Shown: positions 19,447 to 28,929 of the stretch, piece after piece | Layout: every line of letters starts with the position of its first letter | How positions within the stretch are numbered: the first letter of the stretch is position 1 | Assembly (NCBI GenBank): GCA_965249005.1 | Contig: CBDFLD010000021.1 | Coordinates: 848,674 to 912,673, forward strand | DNA from: CBDFLD01 sp965249005 | Lineage (GTDB): Bacteria > Acidobacteriota > UBA6911 | Length of the DNA: 64,000 bases | Reading direction: 5' to 3' | Notes under the pieces: model-generated | What the model saw: only the letters and a program-made list of their open reading frames with translations | Databases searched by the model: none | What the model was told of the DNA's origin: nothing | Program-made: the position numbers and the translations under genes

Positions 19447-21239
19447 TAAGCAATGGCCTCGAGGAGGCTTGGATCGACGCTCACTTCTGCGGCCAGCAGG
19501 TACTGAGCATAAGTCTTTCCTTGTGCGTCGAGCAGCAGGGAAAGGGTCCCGCCGCCGCCCAGGCTGTCGTGGAGCAGGAAGTTGACGGCGAGGAGATTGG
19601 ATAAACAATGCCGGTCGACCTGCCCCTCACAAATGCCCTCGAAGTGGTCTTTGACGAATTTCGACGTCAGGTTGGCAATCATCCAATGGTAGATCTCCGG
19701 GGATCGCGCAATCAGTCCCACATTGCAGGTGTCACCCTTATCTCCGGAACGCGCCAGACATAGTCGGTACAGAGGTACGCGAACCTGAGTGCCTTCACTT
19801 TGACGCGGCTGCGGAGCCGACTCGATTTCAGGAACCGGTTCGGGCCCACTCGGGATTTCCGCCAGTGGGATGGCAGATTCCTTTTCGCCCAACCGCACTT
19901 TGAGCGGGACACGGTTGCGCGATATCAAGGCCGGCCAGTAACCCAGGACCTCCGATGCCCGTGGCCTGCCTTGGTCCGCAAGGTAGGTGATGCCGGGTAT
20001 GGTGCCAAGAACTCGGGGCACCACTTGGGTGGAAAAGTGTTGGTCGATCTTGTTTCGGTCGGAGTCACGAACCCCGAGCTGGACCATGACCTCTCCGGGT
20101 TTCGTCGCGACGACAGACGGGTGGCACGCATTCCATCCCACGTATTGCGTGATGGACGACTCGTAGTGATCGTGGCCGCCAGCGCTTGTCCAGAAGGCAT
20201 CGGACAATCGATGTGCCTTGTCCATGGCGTCGTGTCCCGTGACGATCAGCCTGCCAAAGGCTCGATAGCCCTGATGGAAACTGATGGAGACTTTCAGCCG
20301 CTCCGGCGCGGGCAGACCCTGAACTCCCGACACTCGAACCCGGTCCGGTCCTTCTTGAGATAACTGGATGGTGTCGAAACGGGCCGTACAATCGGGAGAC
20401 AGATACAGGGGGGGGCCTAGCTCGTAAAGAAGCTGCTCTGTGACCGTGTGGACCGTTACCAATCCTCCCGTGTTGTCATGTTTTGTGATGACGAAACTAC
20501 CATCTGGGGAGGCCTCAACTAGTGGGTAGCCCATCTTGTCGTAACTGGGGACAAGTTGCCAGTCGGTGAAGTTCCCGCCGGTGCACTGCGGACCGCACTC
20601 TACAATGTGGCCGGCTACGACCCCGGCGGCGATGCGGTCCCAATCATCCGCAGCCCAACCGAACTCGAAGATCATCGGCGCGAGTGTGACAGCCGTGTCG
20701 GTGACACGGCCGGCAATCACGATATTCGCTCCCATCTCGAGTGCCCGAACCAGGGGCGCCGCGCCGATGTAAACGTTGGCGCTCAGCACGCGGTCTCGAA
20801 TCTCTTTCAGGGGTCTCTCGGTCGAGAGATGAAGCAGCTGTTCACCTCCGCCAATCAGATCATCCAGGCCAGGATAGATGTCGTCCCCCAAAACGACCCC
20901 CACCCGAACGTGATCGGACAGCCCGAGCTCCTTGGCCAATGCCACAACAGCGTCGCGGCAGGCCAGGGGGTTGATCCCACCAGCATTGCTGATAATCCGA
21001 ACGCCCTTTTCCACGCAGCCGGGCAACACGTCTCGGAGTTGGGCGAGAAAATCAGTGGCGTAGCCTGCGGTGGGTTTTCTTTGCCGTTGTTTTTGCAGAA
21101 TCGCCATCGTTACCTCGGCCAAATAATCCATGACCAGGTAGTCGATAGAACCGCCTTGGACTTGCCGCAGGGCCGCACCGGGGTCGTCTCCCCAGAAGCC
21201 GCCACAGTTGGCGATGATGATCTTGTCTGCGTGGGGCAT
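19446..21239 (-). CDS. AtuA/DUF1446 family protein
   Basis: I chose the ATG at 21239 (MPHADKIIIANCGGFWGDDP); a start 12 codons earlier is possible. The 597 residues contain the DUF1446 (AtuA) domain, with GGFWGDDPGAALRQV, DYLAEVTMAIL and VISNAGGINPLAC-like blocks in the first 110 residues. A C-terminal AtuA-like domain (about 480-590) includes RLCLARSGDKGDTCNVGLIARS. AtuA is needed for growth on acyclic terpenes such as citronellol and for related branched acyl-CoA routes in Pseudomonas. The carboxyltransferase gene 3 kb away is the kind of enzyme that works in such pathways. Its catalytic role is unproven. It is coupled to pta by a one-base overlap. Confidence 0.88.
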   Translation of the reverse strand: MPHADKIIIANCGGFWGDDPGAALRQVQGGSIDYLVMDYLAEVTMAILQKQRQRKPTAGYATDFLAQLRDVLPGCVEKGVRIISNAGGINPLACRDAVVALAKELGLSDHVRVGVVLGDDIYPGLDDLIGGGEQLLHLSTERPLKEIRDRVLSANVYIGAAPLVRALEMGANIVIAGRVTDTAVTLAPMIFEFGWAADDWDRIAAGVVAGHIVECGPQCTGGNFTDWQLVPSYDKMGYPLVEASPDGSFVITKHDNTGGLVTVHTVTEQLLYELGPPLYLSPDCTARFDTIQLSQEGPDRVRVSGVQGLPAPERLKVSISFHQGYRAFGRLIVTGHDAMDKAHRLSDAFWTSAGGHDHYESSITQYVGWNACHPSVVATKPGEVMVQLGVRDSDRNKIDQHFSTQVVPRVLGTIPGITYLADQGRPRASEVLGYWPALISRNRVPLKVRLGEKESAIPLAEIPSGPEPVPEIESAPQPRQSEGTQVRVPLYRLCLARSGDKGDTCNVGLIARSPEIYHWMIANLTSKFVKDHFEGICEGQVDRHCLSNLLAVNFLLHDSLGGGGTLSLLLDAQGKTYAQYLLAAEVSVDPSLLEAIA

Positions 21240-21595
21240 TGTGGAGCCTATAAGTATTGTATGCAAAGGGATCAATCTAGAGCGGTGACAGTATAGGAGG
21301 TATAGGGCAGTTTCGCCAACCGCCTTCCGCTAACCGCTATGCGTCGTGCGCTTTCCGCCAACCGTCTTCCGCCGACCGCTTTCCGCTTTTCGCCTTCGCG
21401 ACAAATCCCAAGCTCAGAGCTATCCACACAAGTACAGTGACTCTGGAGCTCTTTGTGTTATGTAGCTTGGAGGCTCTGCATGTGACCGCACTAGTAGGTT
21501 CGGCCGAAGCTCGGAAAGCGCGTGACCGATAGGGTCAGCGGAAGACGGAAAGCGCACGACGGAAAGCGGTCAGCGGAAAGAGCAGAAGGCGAACC
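21240..21595. repeat. Intergenic region with long imperfect inverted repeats
   Basis: Positions about 21310-21390 are a run of CTTTCCGC, CCAACCG and CCGACCG words. Positions about 21500-21595 are a run of their reverse complements (GCGGAAAGCGGTCAGCGGAAAG and similar). The middle of about 110 bp is unrelated. The arrangement matches the repeat at 6355-6500. Both could form long hairpins in RNA or DNA. Confidence 0.65.
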
Positions 21596-22069
21596 TCAGA
21601 ACGGCTTCCAAAGAGAGAAGGCCATCACAATCAGAAACGCAAAAACCGTCACGTAGCCGATGATTCGATGGTTGTCTTTCAGCGAATCGAGTTTCTTGGG
21701 CTCCCGCGTTGCGCCTTGTTCTCTCAGCGATTTGAGGTTGCGAGTGTTTGTCTGCAACAGCCGTGTGGCAATGACGATCCAGAACACGAACAGTAGCTTG
21801 AAGTGCATCCACCCTTGATTCAGGGGTTCCCAGTCGAGCCACCAGGCCAGAGCGGTTCCGGTGACCAGACTTCCATAGACTCCGAACCTCTGCGCGCCGG
21901 TCAAGAGGTATCGTGCGAGCTCTTCTGCGATCGGGACGGCTCGCTCGGGCGGAGGCCCGGAGCGCCCGTACCGTGACAGCACCAGAAGGTGGCAGATCAG
22001 GCCCCCGAGGCCAAGAGACAGCGCGAGAAGATGCATTAGAACCAACAGATGTATCACTGGGCCCACCAC
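21596..22069 (-). CDS. Small four-helix membrane protein
   Basis: This 157-residue protein has about four membrane segments (residues about 5-28, 55-75, 83-103 and 135-155). The layout is similar to CopD/DUF2269-type integral membrane proteins, with His residues at the ends of the first helix (MVGPVIHLLVLMHLLAL) and a helix-turn-helix MHFKLLFVFWIVIATRLL. A haem or metal role is possible but not shown. It lies 68 bp from the start of the beta-CASP RNase region and reads away from the AtuA operon. Confidence 0.7.
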   Translation of the reverse strand: MVGPVIHLLVLMHLLALSLGLGGLICHLLVLSRYGRSGPPPERAVPIAEELARYLLTGAQRFGVYGSLVTGTALAWWLDWEPLNQGWMHFKLLFVFWIVIATRLLQTNTRNLKSLREQGATREPKKLDSLKDNHRIIGYVTVFAFLIVMAFSLWKPF

Positions 22070-22137
22070 GTTCTAGGCTTGGCTCGACCTTGTGTGCCTG
22101 CCACGCCGGTTCAGATGCGGCGAAGCGCACGCTACGG

Positions 22138-23526
22138 CTAGAGCTCGATCTCTTCCAGGTAGCCGGGGACCGAGGCTGCCCAGCCCCGAGATTGCAGGCG
22201 TCGACGGGTTGCTTCGAGGCCGTCAGGCTCACCGTGAACGCAGAAAACTTGCTGGGGTGGTTTCTCGACTCCTGCGAGCCAACGATCGACTTCGCGGTAG
22301 TCGGCGTGGGCGGAAAAGCCAGAGATCTGTTGGATCTGGGCCCGAACCCCGATGTTCTCTCCGTGAATCCGAATGGTCTTGGCACCCTCCAGCAGGCGGC
22401 GACCCCGGGTGCCGATCGCCTGATATCCGGCAAACAGCACCGTTGTCCCAGGGTTCGAGAGCCGCTGTTTGAGATGATGCAGTACCCGCCCACCGGTTGC
22501 CATCCCGGAAGCCGAGATAATGATGATGGGTCCTGACTGCCGAGAGATGGCCTTCGATTGCTCCACGGATCTCGTCATATGGACATGATCAGGCTGGATA
22601 GGTCTATCCCCGTCGGCCATCAGCCGCACCATCTCGTCGTCGTGCTCTTCGCGGTGCATGAGATAGAGAGCTGTGGCATCGCATGCCATGGGGCTGTCGA
22701 CAAAGGTTGGGATTTCGGGGATCCGGCCCTGGAGTTGAAGTTGGCGCAGGGTGTAGAGGATCCCTTGAGTTCTTCCGATGGCGAAAGAAGGGATGATCAG
22801 CACACCCTTCTGCTCCACCACCCCCAGCACGTGCTTGGTGAGCTGATCCTCGGGTTTCGTGTCCGTGTGACTCCGGTCTCCGTAGGTGCATTCCACCAGC
22901 AAATACGTGGCATGGCTGATCGGATCGGGATCGGGAATAATGGGCATGTCGTAGCGACCCAGATCACCGGAGTAGACCACAGTGCGCCGACTTGTCCCGG
23001 GCCCATGGAGTTCGAGTTCGATCAGGGCACTACCCAAGATGTGGCCCGCCCGACGCAATCGAACAATTATTCCTTCTCCGAGATCTTCTGGCGTATTGTA
23101 AGGGAGGGCGCGCATGCGGGGGATACAGGCCACGGCCTCGGCTTCAGTGTAAAGGGGCAGTGCAGGGGAGTGCTTGGAGTACCCCTTGCGGTTGGCATAG
23201 TTTGCTTCCTCTTCCTGAATTCTGCCGGAATCCGGAAGCAGGATAGCCGACAGGTCTCGAGTGGCCGGAGTCGCAAAGATGCTTCCCCTGAATCCCCTTT
23301 TCAAGAGTCGCGGCAACCAGCCGGAGTGGTCGATGTGGGCGTGTGACAAGACCACGGCATCGATGGACTCGGGTGGGACTGGGAACTGCTGCCAGTTTCG
23401 CTTCCGAAGCTTCTTCAATCCTTGGAACAGTCCACAGTCGAGTAGTATTCTGCGGCCATTGTGCTCGATGAGGTGACGGCTGCCCGTCACCGTACCGGCC
23501 GCTCCGAGAAACTGAATAGTGGTCAT
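22138..23526 (-). CDS. Metallo-beta-lactamase/beta-CASP RNA-processing exonuclease
   Basis: This 462-residue protein carries the metal site HAHIDHSG (residues about 60-67), GHILGSALIEL, and VYSGDLGRYDMP of the lactamase fold. The beta-CASP insert and the C-terminal SGFSAHADYRE block follow. This is the YSH1/CPSF-73-like group, which acts as an Mn/Zn-dependent RNase. The substrate in this organism is unknown, most likely mRNA or structured RNA. The gene is monocistronic and divergent from dinB. Confidence 0.93.
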   Translation of the reverse strand: MTTIQFLGAAGTVTGSRHLIEHNGRRILLDCGLFQGLKKLRKRNWQQFPVPPESIDAVVLSHAHIDHSGWLPRLLKRGFRGSIFATPATRDLSAILLPDSGRIQEEEANYANRKGYSKHSPALPLYTEAEAVACIPRMRALPYNTPEDLGEGIIVRLRRAGHILGSALIELELHGPGTSRRTVVYSGDLGRYDMPIIPDPDPISHATYLLVECTYGDRSHTDTKPEDQLTKHVLGVVEQKGVLIIPSFAIGRTQGILYTLRQLQLQGRIPEIPTFVDSPMACDATALYLMHREEHDDEMVRLMADGDRPIQPDHVHMTRSVEQSKAISRQSGPIIIISASGMATGGRVLHHLKQRLSNPGTTVLFAGYQAIGTRGRRLLEGAKTIRIHGENIGVRAQIQQISGFSAHADYREVDRWLAGVEKPPQQVFCVHGEPDGLEATRRRLQSRGWAASVPGYLEEIEL

Positions 23527-23679
23527 CGAGTCCAGTTTACCGATTCAGAGCGACCATTCAAGTGCGGAGCCCTGCCCAAAGTAGGGTTCATCGGTTCGAG
23601 TTACACTAAGAAGGGTTTCAAGCTGAACTCTGCCACGGTAAGATGGCAATACGCAGGGCGTGTCGAGCCGCCCGGACCA

Positions 23680-24950
23680 ATGGAGCAAAAAAGAGCCGAG
23701 ATGCCGGACCGGACAATACTCCATGTAGACATGGATGCCTTCTACGCGGCCATTGAGCAACGCGATCGGCCGGAGCTCCGCTCGAAACCAGTAATTGTAG
23801 GAGCCGATCCACAGCAAGGCAAGGGTCGCGGAATCGTTTCCACCTGCTCGTACGAGGCGCGACGCTTCGGAGTGCATTCGGCCCAGCCGATTCACAGGCT
23901 TGGCGCCTCTGTCCCGGCGGGGTGTACCTTCGCCCGAACATGGCGGAGTATGCGCGAACCTCAGAGCGAATCATGTCGGTGCTGTACGAGTTCACTGATC
24001 TGGTCGAGTCCGCCAGCATCGACGAGGCCTTTCTCGATGTGACGGGATGCCGAAGGCTCCTCGGTACAGGAGAGCAGATCGGTCGGGCGATCAAAAGAAG
24101 AATCCAACAAGATCAGCAGCTGACAGCGTCCGTCGGGATTGCGCGCAACAAGTTCCTTGCCAAGATCGCTTCGGATCTGGAGAAGCCGGATGGTCTCGTG
24201 GTCGTGCCGAACGGGCAGGAGCAGGAGTTTTTATTCCCGCTCCCGATCGGCAGGCTGTGGGGTGTGGGAGCTAAAACGGAGCATCTACTTGCCGAGGCCG
24301 GGGCTCACTCCATTGGCCAGCTAGCGTGCATGTCTCTGGAAGATTTGTCCGGTCTCGTCGGCCGGCACTCTGGGGCGCATCTCTGGAATCTTTCCCGGGG
24401 CATCGATCATCGATCGGTCCAGCCGGGCGATGGCTGTAAGTCGGTTGGCCACGAGACCACGTTTTCGGTGGATACTCACGATCCAGCACTGCTCCATGCA
24501 ACCTTGTTGGAGCTCACGGAAAACGTGGCGCATCGTTTACGGACGAAGGGGTTGCGAGGAAGAACCATTCGCCTGAAGTTTCGGGAGTCTGATTTCACTA
24601 CCCATACTCGGAGCGTGACGGTTTCCCGGCCGGTCGACACCTTCGAAAGCATGTTTCCCGTTGTTTCCGGACTCCTCGAGAGCCTGCTTGGACTGGCACG
24701 CGAGGTTCGATTGATTGGCGTTTCGATGACAAACCTCGAGTCAGCCACTAGAGGCGGGCAACTGTCGCTATTCAACTCGGGGCGCGGAAACCAAGAGATG
24801 CTGGCCGCCGCCATGGACGACATCACACGCCGGTTCGGCGCGGGAGCCGTCAAGCGGGCGACGCTGGCGGTCGGGCGGGAGACAGGGAACGGGAACGAAT
24901 TCGACGAAGCCAGCGGGATTCGGCGCAACGCCGGTCCACGCATCCGGTGA
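23680..24950 (+). pseudogene. dinB: DNA polymerase IV, split by a one-base frameshift
   Basis: The gene starts at ATG 23680 (or 23701) with ILHVDMDAFYAAIEQRDRP, the Y-family catalytic block. The first frame reads to GVHSAQPIHR at about 23897. The second frame then continues AWRLCPGGVYLRPNMAEYARTS and runs to 24950 through SIDEAFLDVTG (catalytic Asp-Glu), the helix-hairpin-helix region, and the little-finger domain. Adding one G near 23896-23898 gives a continuous polymerase of about 423 residues, longer than the E. coli protein of about 350. The C-terminal part is intact, so this looks like a recent mutation or a base lost in assembly. The enzyme performs error-prone translesion synthesis. 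Confidence 0.88.
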
Positions 24951-24997
24951 CGGATCTTCGCCGACAATACACCAGCGAACCCAGGAGTTCGAACCGA

Positions 24998-26494
24998 ATG
25001 TCGACGAGAGTCTGCGTTTCCATTGGCGAGGAGACTACAGCGAGGGCGGTGGATAAGATCCGGGACGCGTCTCGCTGGGCAGATCTTGTGGAAGTGCGTG
25101 CCGACTACATACAGGATCTGGACCTGGCGCAGCTGTTTCGTTCCAAACCATGTCCCCTTATTTTCACTCTGCGCAGCCCAGCGGAGGGTGGAAAGTTCAC
25201 AGGCTCCGAAACGGATAGAATACAGCAGATCATCCATGCCGAGAGACGCGGGGCGGACTATGTGGATGTGGAATTCTCCGCAGACTGGAAGCAGGTGCTG
25301 GATGCGGTTCCCAGCGAAAGCGTGATTCTTTCCTACCATAACTTCGCCGAGACTCCTCGGTCCCTTGGTTCTGTATTCGATTCCATGGCCCGGACGCCCG
25401 CCGCGATAATAAAGATCGCCGTGCGGGCCAAGTGCTTGGCGGATAATCTGCGCATTGCGAGCATACTGCGGCAGGGAAGCGCCGCCGGGAAGCGAACCAT
25501 TGGGTTAGCCATGGGGGGAAGCGGAATAGTGAGCCGAATTCTGGGTCCCTCTTGGGGCTCGTGGTTGACCTTTGCATCGCTTCCGGATGGTTCTCCCACC
25601 GCGGACGGCCAGATTCCGGCCGATAGTTTGATCGAGCGCTATCGCATCCAGGCGATAGCGCGAGATAGTGAGATTTATGGCGTCGTGGGAAAGCCACTCG
25701 CGCACTCTCTATCTCCGGCGATCCACAACGCCGTGTTCGCGTCCGAGAGGGGGAAGCGGGTTTTCGTCCCCCTGGAAGCGTCTAGCCTCGAGGACTTCGT
25801 GGAGTTTCACGATTTTTGTCCGATCCGGGGGGCCTCGGTCACCATTCCGTACAAGGAAGATGCGTTTGCACTATCGGAAAGTCTTTCGGAATCGGCCCGG
25901 GGAACTGGTTCTGTGAATACCCTGGTGCGAACCGAAACGGGTTGGCATGGAGACAATACCGACGTGGAAGGATTTCTCAAGCCCCTGACCGAAGCGTTTC
26001 CGCTTGCGGGTGTGCGAGCGGCCGTGCTGGGTGCGGGAGGGGCTGCCAGGGCCGCTGCTTACGGTTTGAAGAGTCGGGGAGCCGCGGTTTGGGTGGTCGC
26101 GCGGACTCCGTCGAAGGGCGAACGCCTGGCCGAAAACCTCGAGGTCGATTGGATCCCATGGGAGCGGCTGCCGGGGCTGTCGTGGGACCTGCTGGTGAAT
26201 GCCACACCGATCGGGATGTATCCCGATGTCCACGCGTGTCCTCTCGACCCGGATCTGTTGACGGGCGGGTGCGTGTATGATCTGGTATACAACCCGGAGC
26301 GAACGCGTTTGCTTCTTGAAGCGGCTCGTCGGGGATGTGCAACCGTGACCGGTAAGGAGATGTTTCTAGGCCAAGCCGTGCGGCAGCAGCAAGTGTGGTT
26401 TGGCCAACCGCCACCAGAGGCGGCAATGAGAGCAGCGTTGGAAACGGCCTTGCAGCAGCGGTCGGGTGAGACCGGAGAGGCGCGCCGGGATTGA
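24998..26494 (+). CDS. aroDE: Bifunctional 3-dehydroquinate dehydratase/shikimate dehydrogenase
   Basis: This 498-residue fusion of two shikimate-pathway enzymes resembles the plant arrangement. The type I AroD part (residues 1-215) has ADLVEVRADYI, the catalytic His in ILSYHNFAETPRS and the Schiff-base Lys in IIKIAVRAKCLADNLRI. The AroE part (about 220-498) has GKPLAHSLSPAIHN, the Lys in TIPYKEDA, the Asp in NTDVEGF and the NADP loop VLGAGGAARAAAYGL. Both active sites look intact. I chose ATG 24998 because AGGAG lies about 10 bp upstream; a GTG at 24947 overlapping dinB is less likely. Confidence 0.93.
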   Translation: MSTRVCVSIGEETTARAVDKIRDASRWADLVEVRADYIQDLDLAQLFRSKPCPLIFTLRSPAEGGKFTGSETDRIQQIIHAERRGADYVDVEFSADWKQVLDAVPSESVILSYHNFAETPRSLGSVFDSMARTPAAIIKIAVRAKCLADNLRIASILRQGSAAGKRTIGLAMGGSGIVSRILGPSWGSWLTFASLPDGSPTADGQIPADSLIERYRIQAIARDSEIYGVVGKPLAHSLSPAIHNAVFASERGKRVFVPLEASSLEDFVEFHDFCPIRGASVTIPYKEDAFALSESLSESARGTGSVNTLVRTETGWHGDNTDVEGFLKPLTEAFPLAGVRAAVLGAGGAARAAAYGLKSRGAAVWVVARTPSKGERLAENLEVDWIPWERLPGLSWDLLVNATPIGMYPDVHACPLDPDLLTGGCVYDLVYNPERTRLLLEAARRGCATVTGKEMFLGQAVRQQQVWFGQPPPEAAMRAALETALQQRSGETGEARRD

Positions 26495-26553
26495 GCTGAA
26501 GAAATCGTGCGGGCTTGATGACATGAAAAACCAACGGAGGAGTACTTGCCAAA

Positions 26554-27519
26554 ATGTTCTCTGAAGGTTTGAGGTTCGGACAACAAGCCACGATTCGCAT
26601 TCCCGCCAGCACCGCTAACCTCGGAGCTGCTTTCGATGCGGCCGGGTTGGCCCTGCAATTGTATCTCCAGGTCAAGGTCAAGGTTCTCGACGAGGGCCCC
26701 TCCCGTCTTGGATTTGACGGGACCGACGCCGCTCTGGTGCCGAAGGACGAGTCGAATCTCATCTGGCAAACAATGGAGCACGTGTCCCGCGCAGGCGGCA
26801 AGGAACTTCCTCCGTTCTCTCTCAGTGTCGAAAATCAGATTCCCATCACACGTGGCCTGGGGAGCAGCGCCTCAGCCCATCTGGCCGCCGTCGTAGCCGC
26901 AAATGCGCTTTGCGACCTGCAATTCACGCGCGAGCGTATCCTTGAAACGGCGACCTCCCTCGAGGGTCATCCGGACAACGTCGCACCCGCTCTCTACGGA
27001 GGCTTCGTGATCGCCATTCAGGGTGATTCCGGAAACGAGCGGGATGGCAGTCCGTCGACGACGCTGGTCACACGTTCGGATTTCCCGGAGGACTGGTTCG
27101 TGGTTGCCGTGACGCCCGACCGGGAATTGGATACTCTCAAGGCGCGTGCTGTTCTGCCGGGAGAGATCCCCTACCGGGACGCCGTTTACAATATTCAACG
27201 GTCCGCATTTCTTGCGGCACAGCTGACCCAGCACCGAAAAGACGGCATCCGAGAAGCGATGAAGGATCGATTGCACCAACCCTACCGCAGTCACTTGATA
27301 CCTGGTTTGCAAGAAGTGCTCGAGCTGGAGCGAACGGATGGGTTGATCGGGATCGCGCTCTCCGGAGCAGGATCCACCGTGGTGGCACTGGCAGATTCTC
27401 ACGTTCAGGAAATAGGCGTTCGAATCCAGGAGGTCTTCCGCAGGCATGATGTGAGATCGGAGCTTCGTCTGTTGAAGGCAGACAACCGGGGTCTGACTCT
27501 GTCCGTTGAACAGGCATAG
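26554..27519 (+). CDS. thrB: Homoserine kinase
   Basis: This 321-residue GHMP kinase has the N-terminal RIPASTANLGAAFDAAGLAL, the ATP loop PITRGLGSSASAHLAAVVAAN and EGHPDNVAPALYGGFV, which together are characteristic of ThrB. The C-terminal motif GIALSGAGSTVVAL is present. It phosphorylates L-homoserine in threonine synthesis. A strong GGAGGAG site lies ahead of the ATG. No thrC or hom gene is near. The next gene, hisD-like, begins within a few bases of its stop. Confidence 0.93.
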   Translation: MFSEGLRFGQQATIRIPASTANLGAAFDAAGLALQLYLQVKVKVLDEGPSRLGFDGTDAALVPKDESNLIWQTMEHVSRAGGKELPPFSLSVENQIPITRGLGSSASAHLAAVVAANALCDLQFTRERILETATSLEGHPDNVAPALYGGFVIAIQGDSGNERDGSPSTTLVTRSDFPEDWFVVAVTPDRELDTLKARAVLPGEIPYRDAVYNIQRSAFLAAQLTQHRKDGIREAMKDRLHQPYRSHLIPGLQEVLELERTDGLIGIALSGAGSTVVALADSHVQEIGVRIQEVFRRHDVRSELRLLKADNRGLTLSVEQA

Positions 27520-27525
27520 TTGCCC

Positions 27526-28854
27526 ATGATACCGATCTATCACGCAGACGATCGCAGCAGGCTGTTCTCCCGTTTGGGAAAGCGAACCTGCGTATCCCCG
27601 GGCATCCGCGATCAAGTGAGAGAGATCGTGGCGGGCGTGAAGCAGGGGGGTGACGCGGCGGTGCTCCGGTGTGCAGAAGAAGTGGACGGGATTCGGAGGG
27701 CGGTGGATCAAATGATCGTGGATCCTCAGCGGATGAAGGAAGCCAGTGCTCGTGCCGATCCAGAAGTACTCCGCGAGTTGGAAAAGGCGATCTTCAACAT
27801 CCACGCGTATCACAAGCGACAGCTTCAGCAATCCTGGGAGTACACGAGACGAGGTGTCGTGCTGGGGCAGCGAGTCTGGCCGCTCGATCGCGTTGGCGTG
27901 TATGTGCCGGGAGGACCGTGTTGTTCTGCGTCCACAATTCTGATGAGCGTGATTCCGGCAAAGGTCGCCGGGGTTCCTAGAATTGTCGTCGTCACGCCAC
28001 CTGGGGGTTTTTACGAATCTCCGATCTTTGCTGCGGCCCTCGTTGAACTGAACGTACAGGAAATCTATTTGATTGATGGCGCCCCGGCCATCGCGGCGCT
28101 TGCCTACGGTACGGAGACCATTCCCAAGGTGGACAAGATCGTGGGAGGAGGGGGCGGGTATGTGGCAGCAGCAAAGCGCGAAGTCTTCGGCGACGTGGCC
28201 ATCGACCTCATCGCCGGTCCCGGTGAAGTTGTCGTGCTCGCGACTGCGGAATCGAATCCTCGCTTCGTCGCTGCGGATATGCTTTCCCAGGCAGAGCACG
28301 ACGAGAGCGCATGCGCGGTATGTTTTACCGATTCGGATGCCCACGCGGTAATGCTGAAACGAGAGCTCGAGTTGCAGCTGGAATCGTTACCGCGCCAGAA
28401 GATAGCCTCGAATTCCTTGCAGAACTTCGGTGCTGTCGTAGTGCTGGAGAGCTCGCTTCAGGCGGTTGAGTGGATCAATGAAATCGCGCCGGAGCAAATC
28501 GAAGTGTTCTCGAGTGTCTCCCCCATGGCGGTCGACAGGATTACGCATGCCGGTTCCGTCTTCTACGGAGATCACTCGCCCGAGGCAGTGGGGGACTATT
28601 TCGCTGGTAGCAATCATGTTCGACCGACGCACGGCGCCGCGCGGTTCTTTTCGCCTCTTGGCGTGTATGACTTCCAGCGCCGTACCAGCACCATTCGGTA
28701 CAGTCGCGAGGCTCTCCGGGATAGTGGGGCTTCCATCGAAATCCTGGCTCGCGCAGAAGGGATGGAGGGTCATGCGCGATCCGTGGAGATTCGCAGGGGG
28801 GAAGAGCCCATCGAAAGCGATGCCGTTGATGACAATGGGACGATGGATACTTGA
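27526..28854 (+). CDS. hisD: Histidinol dehydrogenase-like protein with altered active site
   Basis: This 442-residue protein aligns end to end with HisD. The zinc ligands are in place: Gln and His in MLSQAEHDESA, Asp in AVGDYFAGSNHV, and His in MEGHARSV near the C terminus. Three otherwise conserved spots differ. The catalytic Glu-His pair of the APEHLE motif reads APEQIE (Gln324, codon CAA); GPGN is GGGG before YVAAAK; GPSE is GPGE. The His is the general base in known HisD enzymes. So either this is a divergent dehydrogenase acting on another alcohol, or histidinol oxidation works in an unusual way. ATG 27526 is preferred over TTG 27520. It is tightly packed after thrB and followed by the hisB-like gene, 75 bp on. 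Confidence 0.85.
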   Translation: MIPIYHADDRSRLFSRLGKRTCVSPGIRDQVREIVAGVKQGGDAAVLRCAEEVDGIRRAVDQMIVDPQRMKEASARADPEVLRELEKAIFNIHAYHKRQLQQSWEYTRRGVVLGQRVWPLDRVGVYVPGGPCCSASTILMSVIPAKVAGVPRIVVVTPPGGFYESPIFAAALVELNVQEIYLIDGAPAIAALAYGTETIPKVDKIVGGGGGYVAAAKREVFGDVAIDLIAGPGEVVVLATAESNPRFVAADMLSQAEHDESACAVCFTDSDAHAVMLKRELELQLESLPRQKIASNSLQNFGAVVVLESSLQAVEWINEIAPEQIEVFSSVSPMAVDRITHAGSVFYGDHSPEAVGDYFAGSNHVRPTHGAARFFSPLGVYDFQRRTSTIRYSREALRDSGASIEILARAEGMEGHARSVEIRRGEEPIESDAVDDNGTMDT

Positions 28855-28929
28855 ACGTTCCTTCCAGCGCCGGACTCTGGAGAGGATCTCCACGGCGCGG
28901 CGGTGGTTCCTCCATATACAGGAAAGTCG

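Noticed and set aside
26872..28344. Long minus-strand open frame of 490 codons
   Set aside because: It lies fully opposite thrB and hisD, which have clear family motifs; its own translation has no domain and reflects codon bias of the plus strand.
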